This document shows, one piece after another, positions 1 to 8,386 of a stretch of 15,135 bases of DNA; within the stretch, counting starts at the first letter, position 1; each line of letters opens with the position of its first letter. A program made the translations under genes and the position numbers. The notes beneath the pieces are model-generated. The model did not search any database. It worked only from the letters and a program-made list of their open reading frames with translations, and was not told the origin of the DNA. This DNA comes from Scytalidium lignicola. Lineage: Eukaryota > Ascomycota > Leotiomycetes. The stretch spans positions 1 to 15,135 of the forward strand of contig NCSJ02000586.1 in NCBI GenBank assembly GCA_002812745.2, read 5' to 3'.

Positions 1-232
1 CTCACGGTCCAGACCGTACGGTCCACGGTCTGAGATCAAAATTTTGAGACCAGACCGTGAGACTACAGTCTGGTCCGACCAAAAAATGGAGACCGTTTCA
101 CGGTTCAGTCTCAAAAACCTGAGACCGAACTGTGTAGCTTACGGTCTCGCTTAAATTTTTGCGGACGAGACCGTGTGGCTTACGGTCTCGTCCGGACGGG
201 ACCACGGTCCGATGCAACAGTCCGGCCAGTCT
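1..232. repeat. GC-normal array of short direct and inverted repeats
   Basis: The block is filled with copies of GAGACCGT or AGACCGT (11, 52, 89, 121 as GAGACCGA, 167) and the reverse complement ACGGTC/ACGGTCTC (4, 18, 25, 141, 182, 204). It includes a perfect 12-bp palindrome GACCGTACGGTC at 12-23. About twenty CpGs lie here, against about ten in the rest of the window, so this DNA has escaped the C-to-T decay seen to its right. Dense short motifs in both orientations are typical of subterminal regions of DNA transposons (CACTA, hAT and others), but no transposase or terminus is visible, so that identity is inference. The block continues beyond the left edge of the window. Confidence 0.75.
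162..194. repeat. Perfect 13-bp hairpin in the repeat array
   Basis: The arm CGGACGAGACCGT at 162-174 is followed by a 7-base loop and the exact reverse complement ACGGTCTCGTCCG at 182-194. A shorter imperfect version of the same arrangement (GAGACCG, spacer, CGGTCTC) lies at 121-148. It could fold as a hairpin or form a paired protein-binding site. Confidence 0.85.
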
Positions 233-239
233 ACTTACA

Positions 240-771
240 AAGATTAATTTTGTAGTAGTTAGAATTATAAAAGCCTTGAACAAGGGCATAGAGGAAGTAA
301 TCTTAAAAGTTAAGATAACAAGGTTCTTAAAGCTTAGCTTTATTAGTAAAGTAAAGAAGATTATCCAAAACTTGAAGAATATTAACAAGAGGAAACAAAG
401 ATATTTAACAAAGGAGAACTTTAAGGTATTTCAAGAAGTTAAATTGAAAAAAGACAAGGTTATATTTAAGTATAACAAACAACTTTATAAAGACTAGGTT
501 TTAAACATTAAGGATAAGGTAAGCTTTTGAAGACTAGTTAAATAAGCTAAAAACCAGAAGGTGTTTAAAGTAACTTATACTCTTAACATACAAAGGAAGG
601 ACAAAATTATAACAGAGAATTTACAAGGTAAATGTAAAGCANTTTTAAGAAGTACACTTCTTAAAATCATTAAAGGCAAATCTGGATAACATTAAAGGAT
701 TTAGATATCCTTAATCAAGGGGGGATTAGCTTAAAATCATAAAGTAAGAGGTTATTAAAGCCTTAAGATAT
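240..771. other. Degraded AT-rich stretch with weak coding traces
   Basis: Composition changes sharply at about 235. On the plus strand one frame stays free of stops from 240 to 497 and gives a Lys/Ile-rich product. It then meets TAG and TAA stops of the kind made from Gln codons. A Lys/Arg patch around 383-400 slightly recalls the basic tail of pogo/Fot1-type transposases, but no catalytic motif is present and I do not claim the family. A G6 run lies at 720-725. The N at 642 may hide an indel. No gene can be called. Confidence 0.35.
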
Positions 772-1038
772 TGTCAGGGTTGTCTGTACATAGAGTAAAG
801 AGAGATCAAGAGGCTGAAACATAATAAGAGACTAACAATATGATAACAGTTGGTTAAGTGTAGATTTGCTTTAAAACTTGATATTCTCTTAAAAGTACAA
901 GATTAATCTTTGACTCTTGTTAAAGAGAAGGGGAAATCCTTCTCTTTATAAATGAGAGTTAACAGTTAAAGAGTGGTTAAGACTTAGACTACTATCCTTT
1001 TCCTCCTTTCATATGATTAGTATACTAAGGTCTTGACA
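772..1038 (-). mobile_element. LTR-like block, probable 3' LTR of a minus-strand element
   Basis: The 267-bp block starts TGTCA and ends TGACA, the TG...CA form of LTR ends. A purine tract adjoins its right side on the minus strand, so it reads as a 3' LTR for an element running right to left. The terminal inverted match extends outward to 11 bp (AGATATTGTCA at 766-776 and its complement at 1034-1044), longer than the usual short LTR ends. No direct 5-bp target duplication flanks it. Its partner LTR is not in the window, so ownership by the minus-strand chromovirus further right is inference. A solo LTR or a small inverted-repeat element is the main alternative. Confidence 0.5.
921..948. repeat. 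Perfect 11-bp hairpin inside the LTR-like block
   Basis: TAAAGAGAAGG at 921-931 pairs exactly with CCTTCTCTTTA at 938-948 across a 6-base loop. The position inside the LTR would fit a transcription-end or RNA-structure signal, but function is not shown by sequence alone. It overlaps a TATA-like stretch (TTTATAAA) at 945-952. Confidence 0.7.
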
Positions 1039-1041
1039 ATA

Positions 1042-1054
1042 TCTCCTCCCTTTT
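1042..1054 (-). promoter_or_regulatory. Polypurine tract beside the LTR-like block
   Basis: On the minus strand this reads AAAAGGGAGGAGA, an unbroken 13-base purine run ending three bases before the TGTCA end of the LTR-like block. Such a tract primes plus-strand DNA synthesis in LTR retrotransposons and sits directly upstream of the 3' LTR. It sets the orientation of the block as minus. Confidence 0.6.
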
Positions 1055-2160
1055 AAGCTCTTATCCTCAAGAGTTATAATTGTACTACTTGTTAAGATAT
1101 AATAATAGAATATAATACTTTTCTATTCTACAATTAAACTTTAGATAAAGAACATTAAACTTAATACTCTTAGCCTTAGTATTTTAGTATATTTGTCATT
1201 TTAACAAATACAAAACATCTCTTAGTATTAACCTTATAATAAAGTTTTAACAAACTTCTTATTAAGCTTTAAAGATCTTTCTTTATTCTTTTAATTCAAT
1301 ATTATAAGTTATAATAAAATTAACAGTCAAACATCTTATTCTTATTACAAACTTCTTTTTTAGATTATAATTTACTTACAGTTAAGTAGTTATGAACAAT
1401 TATTAAGTTTTATAATAAGAATACTATTACTCTTACTCTTTCAACATAACTTTATTATGTTAAATATATTTATTAAGAAAAGCTTTAATAGTAATATTCT
1501 CTAAGCCTTAAACTATTGTATATATCCATTTAAGTAAATGTTCTCTCCNTTTAATTTTACTTCTTTTTCTAAGTATCAACTAATAATCATTAATATTATC
1601 TTTCCTTTTTGAAGAGATTTATTATATTCTTATAGTTTTCTACTAATACTACTCTTGTTAGATTATAACNTTTTTCATTGTCCTTCTTTTTATTATACTT
1701 CTCTTTCCTTCACCTTATTTATCAAGATCCTTAAAGCAGAATTGTCTCTTACTAAGTTATAACTTACTCTTTATTATACTCTTCCTTAATCTTTTAATTT
1801 AACTTGTTTTCTTATCTTTATCTTTGTTCAGTTATTACTTCTTTTCTCTAAGAATCATACAATAGAATTGTCTCTTGCTAAGTTATAACTTACTCTTTAT
1901 TATACTCTTCTTTGATTTTTCAATTCAACTTGCTTTTTACCTTCTTACCTCACTTTTGTTTTGTACTTTTGTACAATACCTTTATCTTTGTTCAATTATT
2001 ACTTCTTTGCTCAAAGAATTACATAATAGAATTATCTCTTGCTAAGTTATAACTTACTCTTTATTATACTCTTTCTTAATTCTTCAATTCAGCTTGTTTT
2101 ATACTTTTTACTTAACTTTAAGATATTTCTTCTTTCTTCTTATACTTTTACTTAACTTTA
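1055..2160 (-). pseudogene. Unrecognised minus-strand relic, Gln/Glu/Lys-rich with tandem repeats
   Basis: The minus strand is purine-rich throughout while the plus strand is pyrimidine-rich, as expected for an old minus-strand coding region. Translation gives charged stretches broken mostly by TAA and TAG, the stops produced from Gln codons. Between 1738 and about 2100 a unit of 126 bp (42 codons) repeats, with a core like KEEYNKE-stop-VIT-stop-QET. The frame shifts between repeats, because the middle copy is 164 bp. I recognise no protein family. It lies between the end of the minus-strand chromovirus pol and the purine tract at 1042, so it could be a third ORF of that element or a separate insertion. 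Ns at 1549 and 1670. Confidence 0.4.
1738..2100. repeat. Three-copy tandem repeat, 126-bp basic unit
   Basis: Copies begin at 1738, 1864 and 2028 with nearly identical first 45 bases (AGAATTGTCTCTTNCTAAGT and onward). Copy 1 is 126 bp, copy 2 is 164 bp, and copy 3 is partial and fades after about 2100. The 38 extra bases in copy 2 contain a small palindrome, TTGTAC-TTTT-GTACAA, at 1961-1976. A more decayed related stretch may lie near 1650-1720. The 126-bp period is a multiple of three, which suits a protein repeat. Confidence 0.8.
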
Positions 2161-2716
2161 ATTATAACACTTATTAACTTCTTGTTAAGATTTTGTAATA
2201 GTACTAATAAACATTAAACCCTTTATTCTTACTAATAAAGAAGTACTATGTTAACAATATCTTTATAACTTGTTTAAGTAGAAAGTTAATGTTTTACAAT
2301 AATATGTAGATAATATTAATAAGTTATAATTATTATTATATAATTACTTTGTTGTTATTATATAATTACTTAGTTAATATTCTATAAGTTAATCTTCAAA
2401 ATGTTCATATTATAAGTAGAATAATAAGGCTTGTCTTCTGGTAAGCATATCCTTCCTTCTTTGTTTACTCTTATAAATTGATGGTTAATCACTTGTTAAC
2501 CTCTTATTAACTAACTAGTTTGTTAAAGGCATAAAGCAAAGTACTTTATATTATTATTATCATATATAATAACATTCTTAATATAAGTTTTAATATAATA
2601 GTTATTATTAATGTTAAGCTCTTATTAACTTAATGTTAGGATAATATTAAGGTAGTATAAGTAATTGTTTTGAAAAGCTTTTAATTTATTAAGAACTTTA
2701 AAAGTATGCTTTTCTT
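2161..2716. other. AT-rich stretch with no supported gene
   Basis: No frame shows a recognisable domain. There is a two-copy 22-bp tandem repeat (TTATTATATAATTACTT core) at 2333-2375. A 19-20 base near-repeat of ATACTTTTACTTAACTTTA lies just upstream, at 2101-2120 and 2142-2160. Short TGTTAAC and GTTAAC words occur, but I could not pair any into LTR ends. Confidence 0.5.
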
Positions 2717-3000
2717 ATGTCTTCAAGAACTCAAGTAAGAAGAGTTAGTTAAGTAGAAAGAGAGAAGTATCCTAATATTAAAGTTGTTAAGTTATTTATT
2801 AGAGAAGATGTTTAAGGATATAATAAGTCTTTTTAAAGAAGTAAAAGATCTTTGTATAGATTATAATAAAATAATAAGTTACTTATGTAATTATTGTTAA
2901 GTAAGTGTTAATCAGAGGATAGTATCTTAAGGTAAAAGAGCTTTCTAATAATAAAGGTAATGATGAAGATGATAATAATGATAATAAGGTATAACTCTTA
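2717..3000 (+). pseudogene. Relic of an unrecognised plus-strand ORF
   Basis: From the ATG at 2717 one plus-strand frame reads as a plausible protein start, basic and rich in Arg, Ser and Val. It is interrupted about eleven times in the first 75 codons, mostly by TAA, which fits decayed CAA codons. A second frame from about 2930 to 2994 encodes a short Asn/Asp/Glu run from a GAT/AAT-rich microsatellite at 2946-2989, ended by TAA. The purine-rich strand here is the plus strand, opposite to the neighbours on both sides, which suggests a separate insertion. It could be the start of a gag or of an unrelated ORF. I recognise no family. Confidence 0.3.
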
Positions 3001-3289
3001 CTCTTCTCTTACTTACCTCTTATAAGGTTAAAGTTTAAGTGTTTAGTTTCTATCTTTACTTATCTTATAAGGTTGAAGTTAATCTTTTACTTAGTTAATA
3101 TTAAGTTAGTGTTAAGTTCTTAACTAAGTGTATTTTAAATAAATTTAGATTACTATCTTATAATGTTTTCTTTCTTATAATTATGTTTTATATTATACTT
3201 TGTGAAAAATTACTTAAAGTACATTAATCACCTTTATTATAAGATAACTACTAATCTTTTAAGTCTTCTTTACTTTTTCTTAACTTTAA
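3000..3289. other. AT-rich stretch, no gene seen
   Basis: This lies just past the chromodomain end of the minus-strand pol. It would be that element's 3' untranslated region if the element were intact. A decayed local duplication (CTTATAAGGTT followed by AAGTT) occurs near 3017 and 3065. No purine tract or LTR end could be recognised next to pol here. Confidence 0.4.
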
Positions 3290-3790
3290 GGTTACTTAGA
3301 TTTAGGTTATGTTTCTTATTATACTCTTTTAATATTTTACTATTATTAATATTTTCTTATAACTTCTAAGAATCTTCTTTGTTAGTATATCCCTTTTAAC
3401 TAATGAAGTATTTGAAAATTCCTCTTTACTATCCATAGTCTAAGATTACTTTTACTTTATATTTATTATTTAAGTTAATAGTATTTACCTTCTTTAATTC
3501 TAAGTTGTTACTCTCTTGTTTCTTATACAACTTAAGAGTAAAGATAAGGAAAACAAGGTAGATATGAATTTACTTTAACATATCTAGCTTATAAGCAAGG
3601 TTATAATCTCTTATTACCTTTATTATTTTCTAAGGCCTTAAGTATTTATCAGCAAACTTGTAAGAGGGTTATTATTACTTAATATAAGTAATAAAGACTA
3701 ATACTTAGTCTTTAAGGTTAAAAGACTTTAATACTTAACATTAGTTATACTATTTCTTATAAAGTTTTTAAGCATATTGAAGTAGACTTG
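3290..3790 (-). pseudogene. Integrase C-terminal GPY/F module and chromodomain
   Basis: Around 3640-3600 the minus strand keeps the pattern of the GPY/F module (KYLRP, a stop, then KIIKVI), followed by the usual link to a chromodomain. The chromodomain lies at about 3475-3295: YKVKVILDY, then FKYFIS-stop-KGY and EDS-stop-KL. The two stops fall where chromodomains carry conserved Trp (VKW.GY and .TWE), as TGG to TAG/TAA change predicts. In chromoviruses this domain binds methylated histone H3 and directs integration to heterochromatin (known for the family). Here it is inactivated. Confidence 0.82.
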
Positions 3791-3899
3791 TAATCTTGTT
3801 ATAACTCTCTTGTAACTTTTTTAACTCTCTTAATTGTTATTAATACCTTAAAAAAANGGCTCTTTACTAGTTAGCCTTAACTTTACTAGTCTTTGTAGT

Positions 3900-4720
3900 T
3901 TATATCTTATAAAGGCCTTTACAAGGGATGTTTATATAACAGAATATTATAAGGTGTTATAAATATACTTTGTTAAATATAACTTAATTGCTTAATTGTC
4001 TTAAATAAAGAAGTAATAAACTTATAAGTAATGTTTTAAGTTTTGGTTTTAACATTTAATTTAATTGTTAATCTGAGGATGTTATACAATACTTATCCAC
4101 CTCTTCATTGTTAAATAATAACAAAAGTATACTTAGAACTTGTTCTTGAATTAAGTATCTTGATCAAATATTATACTCTTAAATAGACTAAATAATCAGA
4201 TAATATAACATAATAATAACTTAATAACTTTATTAACATTAATATACTTGATAGTAAAGATATAAATTAAGTACTTAGTGAACTTGTAAACTATTATTAA
4301 AATAGTATTGTATTCTTTACCCTTGAAAGAAGTAGAAAGTAATAATTTAATGATAAAATCTATTGAGATTTCTTTAAAAGGTTTAGTTAGTATCAATAAA
4401 GGTATTAGCTTATTATAAGGTAGATAATGTCTTAACTTAGTTCTTTAGTAAATAGTACAAGTAAAGATGTATTTCTTAATGTCTTTTTGTAAACTATTCT
4501 AATAATAATAATTAGTTAACCATTTTAAAACTTTAATAATACTTAGATGTTTGTTAATAAGAGTATCATAGAAAGTATCTAATAATTCAATCTTTAATAA
4601 GTAGTTATCAAGGATGTAAACATGTCCTTAATACCTTAAAAGCTTATCATCTTCTAATACTCAGAGGTTATGCTTTAAGACTTTAATAATAGATTACTTG
4701 TTATATTATTACTTCTATTC
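3900..4720 (-). pseudogene. Integrase zinc-binding and catalytic core
   Basis: The zinc-binding part lies at about 4580-4440. The second His (KHLS, about 4549) and first Cys (TCT, 4456-4458) remain, while the first His and second Cys read Tyr. The catalytic core includes an open stretch, 4396-4196, with ISIDFI (first Asp at 4358-4360). The second Asp is at 4163-4165 in FDQDT. The expected Glu, exactly 36 codons after the second Asp, reads AAA (Lys) at 4055-4057, next to a recognisable HPQ motif. This fixes the D, D-35-E core of retroviral-type integrases and shows loss of its last catalytic residue. The enzyme would join element cDNA to host DNA. Confidence 0.88.
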
Positions 4721-5179
4721 TTCGTTAATAATAAAAGTGTCCTTTTATTATACTTTATAAATAACATTTACAAAGTTAAATAACAAGTCTTCTAACATTG
4801 TTATAACTTTAACCTTTTTAGCCTATGTTAAAAGAATGTATAATTTATAACTTGTAACTTTAACAATAATATTATCCTGAAAAGACATAATACTTTGAAT
4901 ACCTTCAAGTTCAGTTGTTATAAAGTTGTTAAGCTTTTATAACTAATTAACAAGGTCTTGATTGTCTAACAAAACAAGTTCAATTGTCAAGGAATTTACT
5001 TTCTCTAACTAGTTAATAAGACCTTAACTCAACAAGTTTATAAATTCCTTACTACTTACCTTTAGTATTTATAAGAACTTATTAAGAAAACTTAACAACA
5101 ACTCTTAGTATATTGTTATAATACTAGTCATATCTTGTAGATTAAGCTTTTACAACAACTTATTAACAAGGTTCTAAGA

Positions 5180-5530
5180 GTTTAATTTATACTCAATCTT
5201 AAAATCATATCTAAATAATTCTTATAACTAATAAGCTTGTCTGCTGTTCAGTTATAACTTAGAAGTAAGGTAATGATAGTTTAAGTAATCAGTCAAAACT
5301 TTAACAAGATATTATATATACAACAAGTAATATTTCTATGTCTTAAAAGCCTTTATAATAGTTAACAACTCAACATCTAAAGTACTACAACATAACTTAA
5401 CCTCTTTCAACTTCTTCAATATATATATAACAAGATGTTAATACTCTTCTTACAATTAAGTTATAATTATACTAATTACAAAATCCAAAGCATTTGTCTT
5501 TAACTTAGTAAGTAACTTCAAGTCATAATA
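5180..5530 (-). pseudogene. RNase H domain of gypsy pol
   Basis: The first catalytic motif, normally TDAS, reads T-N-A-L at about 5497-5486, with AAT (Asn) at 5492-5494 where Asp is expected. Later motifs are visible in other frames: VELLTIIKAF where DKELLAIV-type sequence is usual, then TDYLNY for the TDH.NL motif, with His to Tyr. A Gln/Arg-rich LNSRQA segment near 5230 closes the domain. The frame changes at least once. The enzyme would degrade the RNA strand during reverse transcription. The 450 bases between this domain and the integrase are the normal linker, with no other domain seen. Confidence 0.8.
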
Positions 5531-5899
5531 ACATAACAATAAAGTAATTGTAAACAAGATATATATCTTTGTAAATACTTCTTGTTATAAGAGAATTAAC
5601 TAGAAAGTTAAAGGATATCCTTTCTTCAGTATATTTATTAATAATATAATAACCTTTGAATAACCCTTGATAAACTAATAGTAAAATCCAGTAAAACTAA
5701 GAAAGATTTGTATATCTTTTATATTTCTAAGTTTTGACCATTTAATAATAACTATAATATATTCTTTTTTTNATACTTATACTTTCAAAGGTAATTACAA
5801 AGTTTGAAAAGGTAATTGTCTAAGAATAAAATGTACATTTCTCTAAGTTTGTATAAAAGCCTTATTATTATAACTTAACTAATACTTTATAAACAATTT

Positions 5900-6440
5900 G
5901 CATATATAACTCTTTGTCTTCTATATAAATTAAGATATCATCAAGATATACAATGTAGATAACATTAACTAAACTTATTAATACTTAGTTAATATATATT
6001 TAGAAAGTAGTTAGTATATTTACAAGTCTAAATAACATAACAAGATATTCAAAGTGTTTATACTTAATTCTGAACATTATCTTCTACTTATCTCCTTTAC
6101 AAATATATATCTAGTAATAAGTATCTTTTAAATCCAACTTAGTAAAGTATTTAGCCTTAGATAATTAACTAATGATTTCTGAAATTAAGGGTAATATAAT
6201 ATAATTCTTCTTAATAATCTTATTCAATCCTTAATAATTAACATAAAGTCATAACTTACTTTCTAACTTAAGTATAAACAAGATAAAAACTCTTGTTAAA
6301 CTGATTAAAGGTCAAATTTATCCTTTTTGCATAATAACTTCTAAGTAATCATAAAGTATTATAAGCTTATCTTCAGCTAAAGTATAAATAAATTCCTAAG
6401 GTAAAGTTTATCCTTCTTCTAAGTTGATATAATACTCTAA
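5900..6440 (-). pseudogene. Reverse transcriptase domain (Ty3/gypsy)
   Basis: One frame runs through the whole domain with stops only at decayed Gln, Arg or Trp codons. Landmarks are INLEEG near 6425-6410 (normally DH.I.L..G), KYFTKLDLKD with the motif A Asp at 6132-6134, the F.YLVM.F segment, and the active-site YLDDILIY with YLDD at 5937-5948. Both catalytic Asp of motif C and the motif A Asp are intact, although surrounding Gly and Pro are altered. The combination of KLDL, FEYLVM and YLDD is typical of fungal gypsy elements. N at 5772 lies just downstream in the thumb region. Confidence 0.9.
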
Positions 6441-6734
6441 AGAGGTATAAAAAAGGCAAAATTCTCATTAAGTCTATATTAAAGATATTCAAGTAATTAT
6501 CATATTCTGACAATATAACAAGTTGTATTTTATTAACTTCTTTATTAGTATTCTCTTGTAGTTTTAAAGGAGTAAGGATTATTCTAATTAAAATTATAAT
6601 ATACTTAATTGTATAATTAACTTTTCAAAGTTGTCTTTTTGTAATGATCAATGATAAGTACTATTCTTGAAGAGGAAATACTTAAATGTCTTCCTTATAA
6701 TAAATAACTTACAACTTTATATCATCATGTTATA

Positions 6735-6867
6735 ATTTTCTTAATATAATTTCATATTCATTAAACTTAATTATTATGAAGTTATAACACTTTGTCCTTT
6801 TAAGTCCTTAACTATTAATAATATAAGTTATAATATTCAAAGTTTTATAAGTAAGAATGTTTTCTTT
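6735..6867 (-). pseudogene. C-terminal end of gypsy protease, cut at the junction
   Basis: The minus strand reads YEIILRKL followed by a stop near 6765-6738. This matches the end of gypsy aspartic proteases (D.ILG..WL), with Gly to Arg and Trp to stop. The catalytic DSG part should lie upstream (above 6867) but the plus-strand LTR starts at 6868. From here to the RT, traces such as EYDNYLNIF (near 6500) mark the linker seen before gypsy RTs. The assignment rests on one short motif plus position. Confidence 0.55.
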
Positions 6868-7204
6868 TGTTACAGGTTTGACCGAACAAGCTGATTAGTG
6901 TAGGCCTAAGGCTTGGTACATGGAAGGTGTACATAGAGAACCTAACAATCAGAGGTCATGTGATAGAGTCCTAGGATCCCTAAGGGACTCCAGAGGACTC
7001 CAAGGACTCCAAACGGTCTAGTTGGATTTCATTATCTATATAAGCACACTGAAGGGACATGAGAGTAAACTCCTCATGTTCAACCTAAATACATTACTAA
7101 ATCCTACCCTTAACTTAGTTGCTTGTGTTATACATTTCCATTGTCCTTGAACATTTACCTTACCCTTAGTTATCCAGTAACCTAGATAGTGTAGTTTTGT
7201 AACA
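6868..7204 (+). repeat. 5' LTR, weakly decayed
   Basis: It starts TGTTAC and ends GTAACA, a perfect 6-bp inverted repeat, and aligns end to end with the LTR at 13657-13993 without any gap. It retains G+C that the 3' copy has lost and still has CpG at 6883 and 7014. It carries three GGACTCCA words at 6985, 6995 and 7004, a TATA box at 7037 and a short hairpin at 7057-7079. Its U3 would supply the promoter and its R/U5 the start of the element RNA. Confidence 0.95.
7037..7079 (+). promoter_or_regulatory. LTR TATA box and downstream hairpin
   Basis: TATATAA at 7037-7043 is conserved in the other LTR (CTATATAAGCA). Fourteen bases later ACATGAG (7057-7063) pairs with CTCATGT (7073-7079) around a 9-base loop. 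In the 3' LTR both arms have changed together to ATATAAG and CTTATAT, so pairing is kept. The start of transcription would be expected around 7065-7080, within or just after the hairpin. Confidence 0.6.
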
Positions 7205-7206
7205 TT

Positions 7207-7214
7207 TTGAACAT
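7207..7214 (+). promoter_or_regulatory. Possible self-priming site just after the 5' LTR
   Basis: TTGAACAT, two bases past the LTR end, is the exact complement of ATGTTCAA at 7076-7083 in the LTR, close to where RNA from the TATA box at 7037 should begin. Elements of the Tf1/sushi lineage, which are chromoviruses, prime reverse transcription by folding the 5' end of their own RNA onto such a site. No TGG-starting tRNA-type site is visible directly after the LTR. The match is only 8 bp, so chance is not excluded. Confidence 0.4.
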
Positions 7215-7279
7215 CACCTATCTTGATAAATCAGGATTTGGAAACAAACATACCAGTAAATAACAATAACGAACAATAA

Positions 7280-7375
7280 CCTGAAGAAGGTTTTGAAGAA
7301 GGCTCTGAAGAAGAATCTGAAGAAGGATCTGAGGAAGTATCTGAGGAAAGTTCAGAAGATAGCTTTGAAGAAGAC
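7280..7375 (+). repeat. Acidic tandem repeat in the Gag leader
   Basis: A 12-base unit like TCTGAAGAAGGA repeats about seven times with variation, encoding (S/F)EE(G/E/V/S) units. It stays open except for one Gln-type stop before it and TAA at 7376. It lies in the less decayed patch that begins with the 5' LTR. Its function is unknown; acidic tails at Gag N-termini vary between elements. Confidence 0.75.
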
Positions 7376-8386
7376 TAAGGTGAGAATTAGACTATTATGG
7401 AAACTAACATCCAGGAAGGAATGTTAAAAAAAAGTTGTTATACTACTAAAACAGTTTACTAAGTTAATAAAAGGATCAACTGTTGAAGAATCATCAAAAG
7501 CTATAAGAAAGAAGTTAACACCTTTATTACTTAAACCTAATTGAGAACTAATTCAAGTATTAAGAGCTTTAAGCTTAGATCTTGATCTAGACTCTGAACA
7601 AGAAGACAACGTCGAACAAGTTCTAATGGTAACACTTAGAGAAGTAAAAATTACTAGGCTAGACTTATTCTATGAGGATAAAAAGAAGCTTAAGGTATAT
7701 CTTGCTTAGACAAGAACTTATTTAGTATTAAATGATTACTTATTGCCTAGAGATACATATAAGGTTTTGTAAGTATCTACATACTTAAGAGGAGTAGTTA
7801 AAACTTGGTTTTAACCCTTTAAGGATGAATAGTTTGTTACAAACAGAAGAACAATAAACTAAAGGATAAGAAACATCCTTAAAAGCTAGGAAAACTACAT
7901 AAAAGAACTTAAATGTTTGTATGAGGATGTTAACANAAAAAAAAGAATGCTAAAAGATGATTAGCTTACCTTAGACAAACCAAAACCTTTAGTAAATATA
8001 CAATACTTTATTATCAGTATGTAATTTCAGTTAATTAAGAAGAGGAAGTGCATATACACTAGTATAAGACTGAATTAAAGGATTCTATCAAAGAGGAATT
8101 ATATTAATAACTTATAATTATTATATTCAATACTCTTGTCAACTTGTTTATCAAGATCAGAAATGAACAATATAAAATGATCTTGGACAAGAAAGGAAGA
8201 TCTTACTTCAACAAGAGAAAGACTAATAGCAAAAAGGATTAAGAAGACCTTATAAAGTTAAATGTTATGAAGAAAGGAAAGACCTTTAAAGGAAAGAGGA
8301 AGAAGTACTTTGAAGAAAAGGGTAAAAAGAAGAATTCTTTTAGAATCTTCTTTGAAGAACTTGACAAAAGAAAGAAAAACAAGTTG

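Larger units (their letters stand above)
3290..6867 (-). mobile_element. pol: Truncated, decayed Ty3/gypsy chromovirus (pol region)
   Basis: Reading right to left the minus strand gives, in normal Ty3/gypsy order, the protease end, RT, RNase H, integrase with zinc-binding and catalytic parts, GPY/F module and chromodomain. All are dotted with stops from Gln, Arg and Trp codons and with replacements expected from C-to-T decay. Gag, the protease active site and the 5' LTR are missing: the copy ends at 6867, where the LTR of the plus-strand element begins. Spacing inside RT and inside the integrase core is exactly kept, so substitution rather than indels caused most damage. The LTR-like block at 772-1038 may be its 3' end, 2.2 kb away. 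Confidence 0.88.

Noticed and set aside
1..232. tRNA or structured RNA gene in the GC-normal block
   Set aside because: No cloverleaf or A/B box arrangement could be made. The structure is explained by repeated short inverted words.
98..497. Overlapping open frames on both strands (98-388 minus, 159-497 plus)
   Set aside because: Both cross the composition boundary at about 235, begin inside the repeat array and show no domain. They are open by chance.
240..497. C-terminus of a pogo/Fot1 transposase
   Set aside because: Only a Lys/Arg-rich patch is similar. No DDE or helix-turn-helix motif is present.
1738..2100. CRISPR-like or centromere-like satellite array
   Set aside because: Only three unequal copies exist, with a period that is a multiple of three and translated conservation. 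This fits a protein repeat better.
7205..7240. tRNA primer-binding site after the 5' LTR
   Set aside because: No TGG-starting match to a tRNA 3' end occurs directly after the LTR. The TGG at 7239-7241 is too far away.
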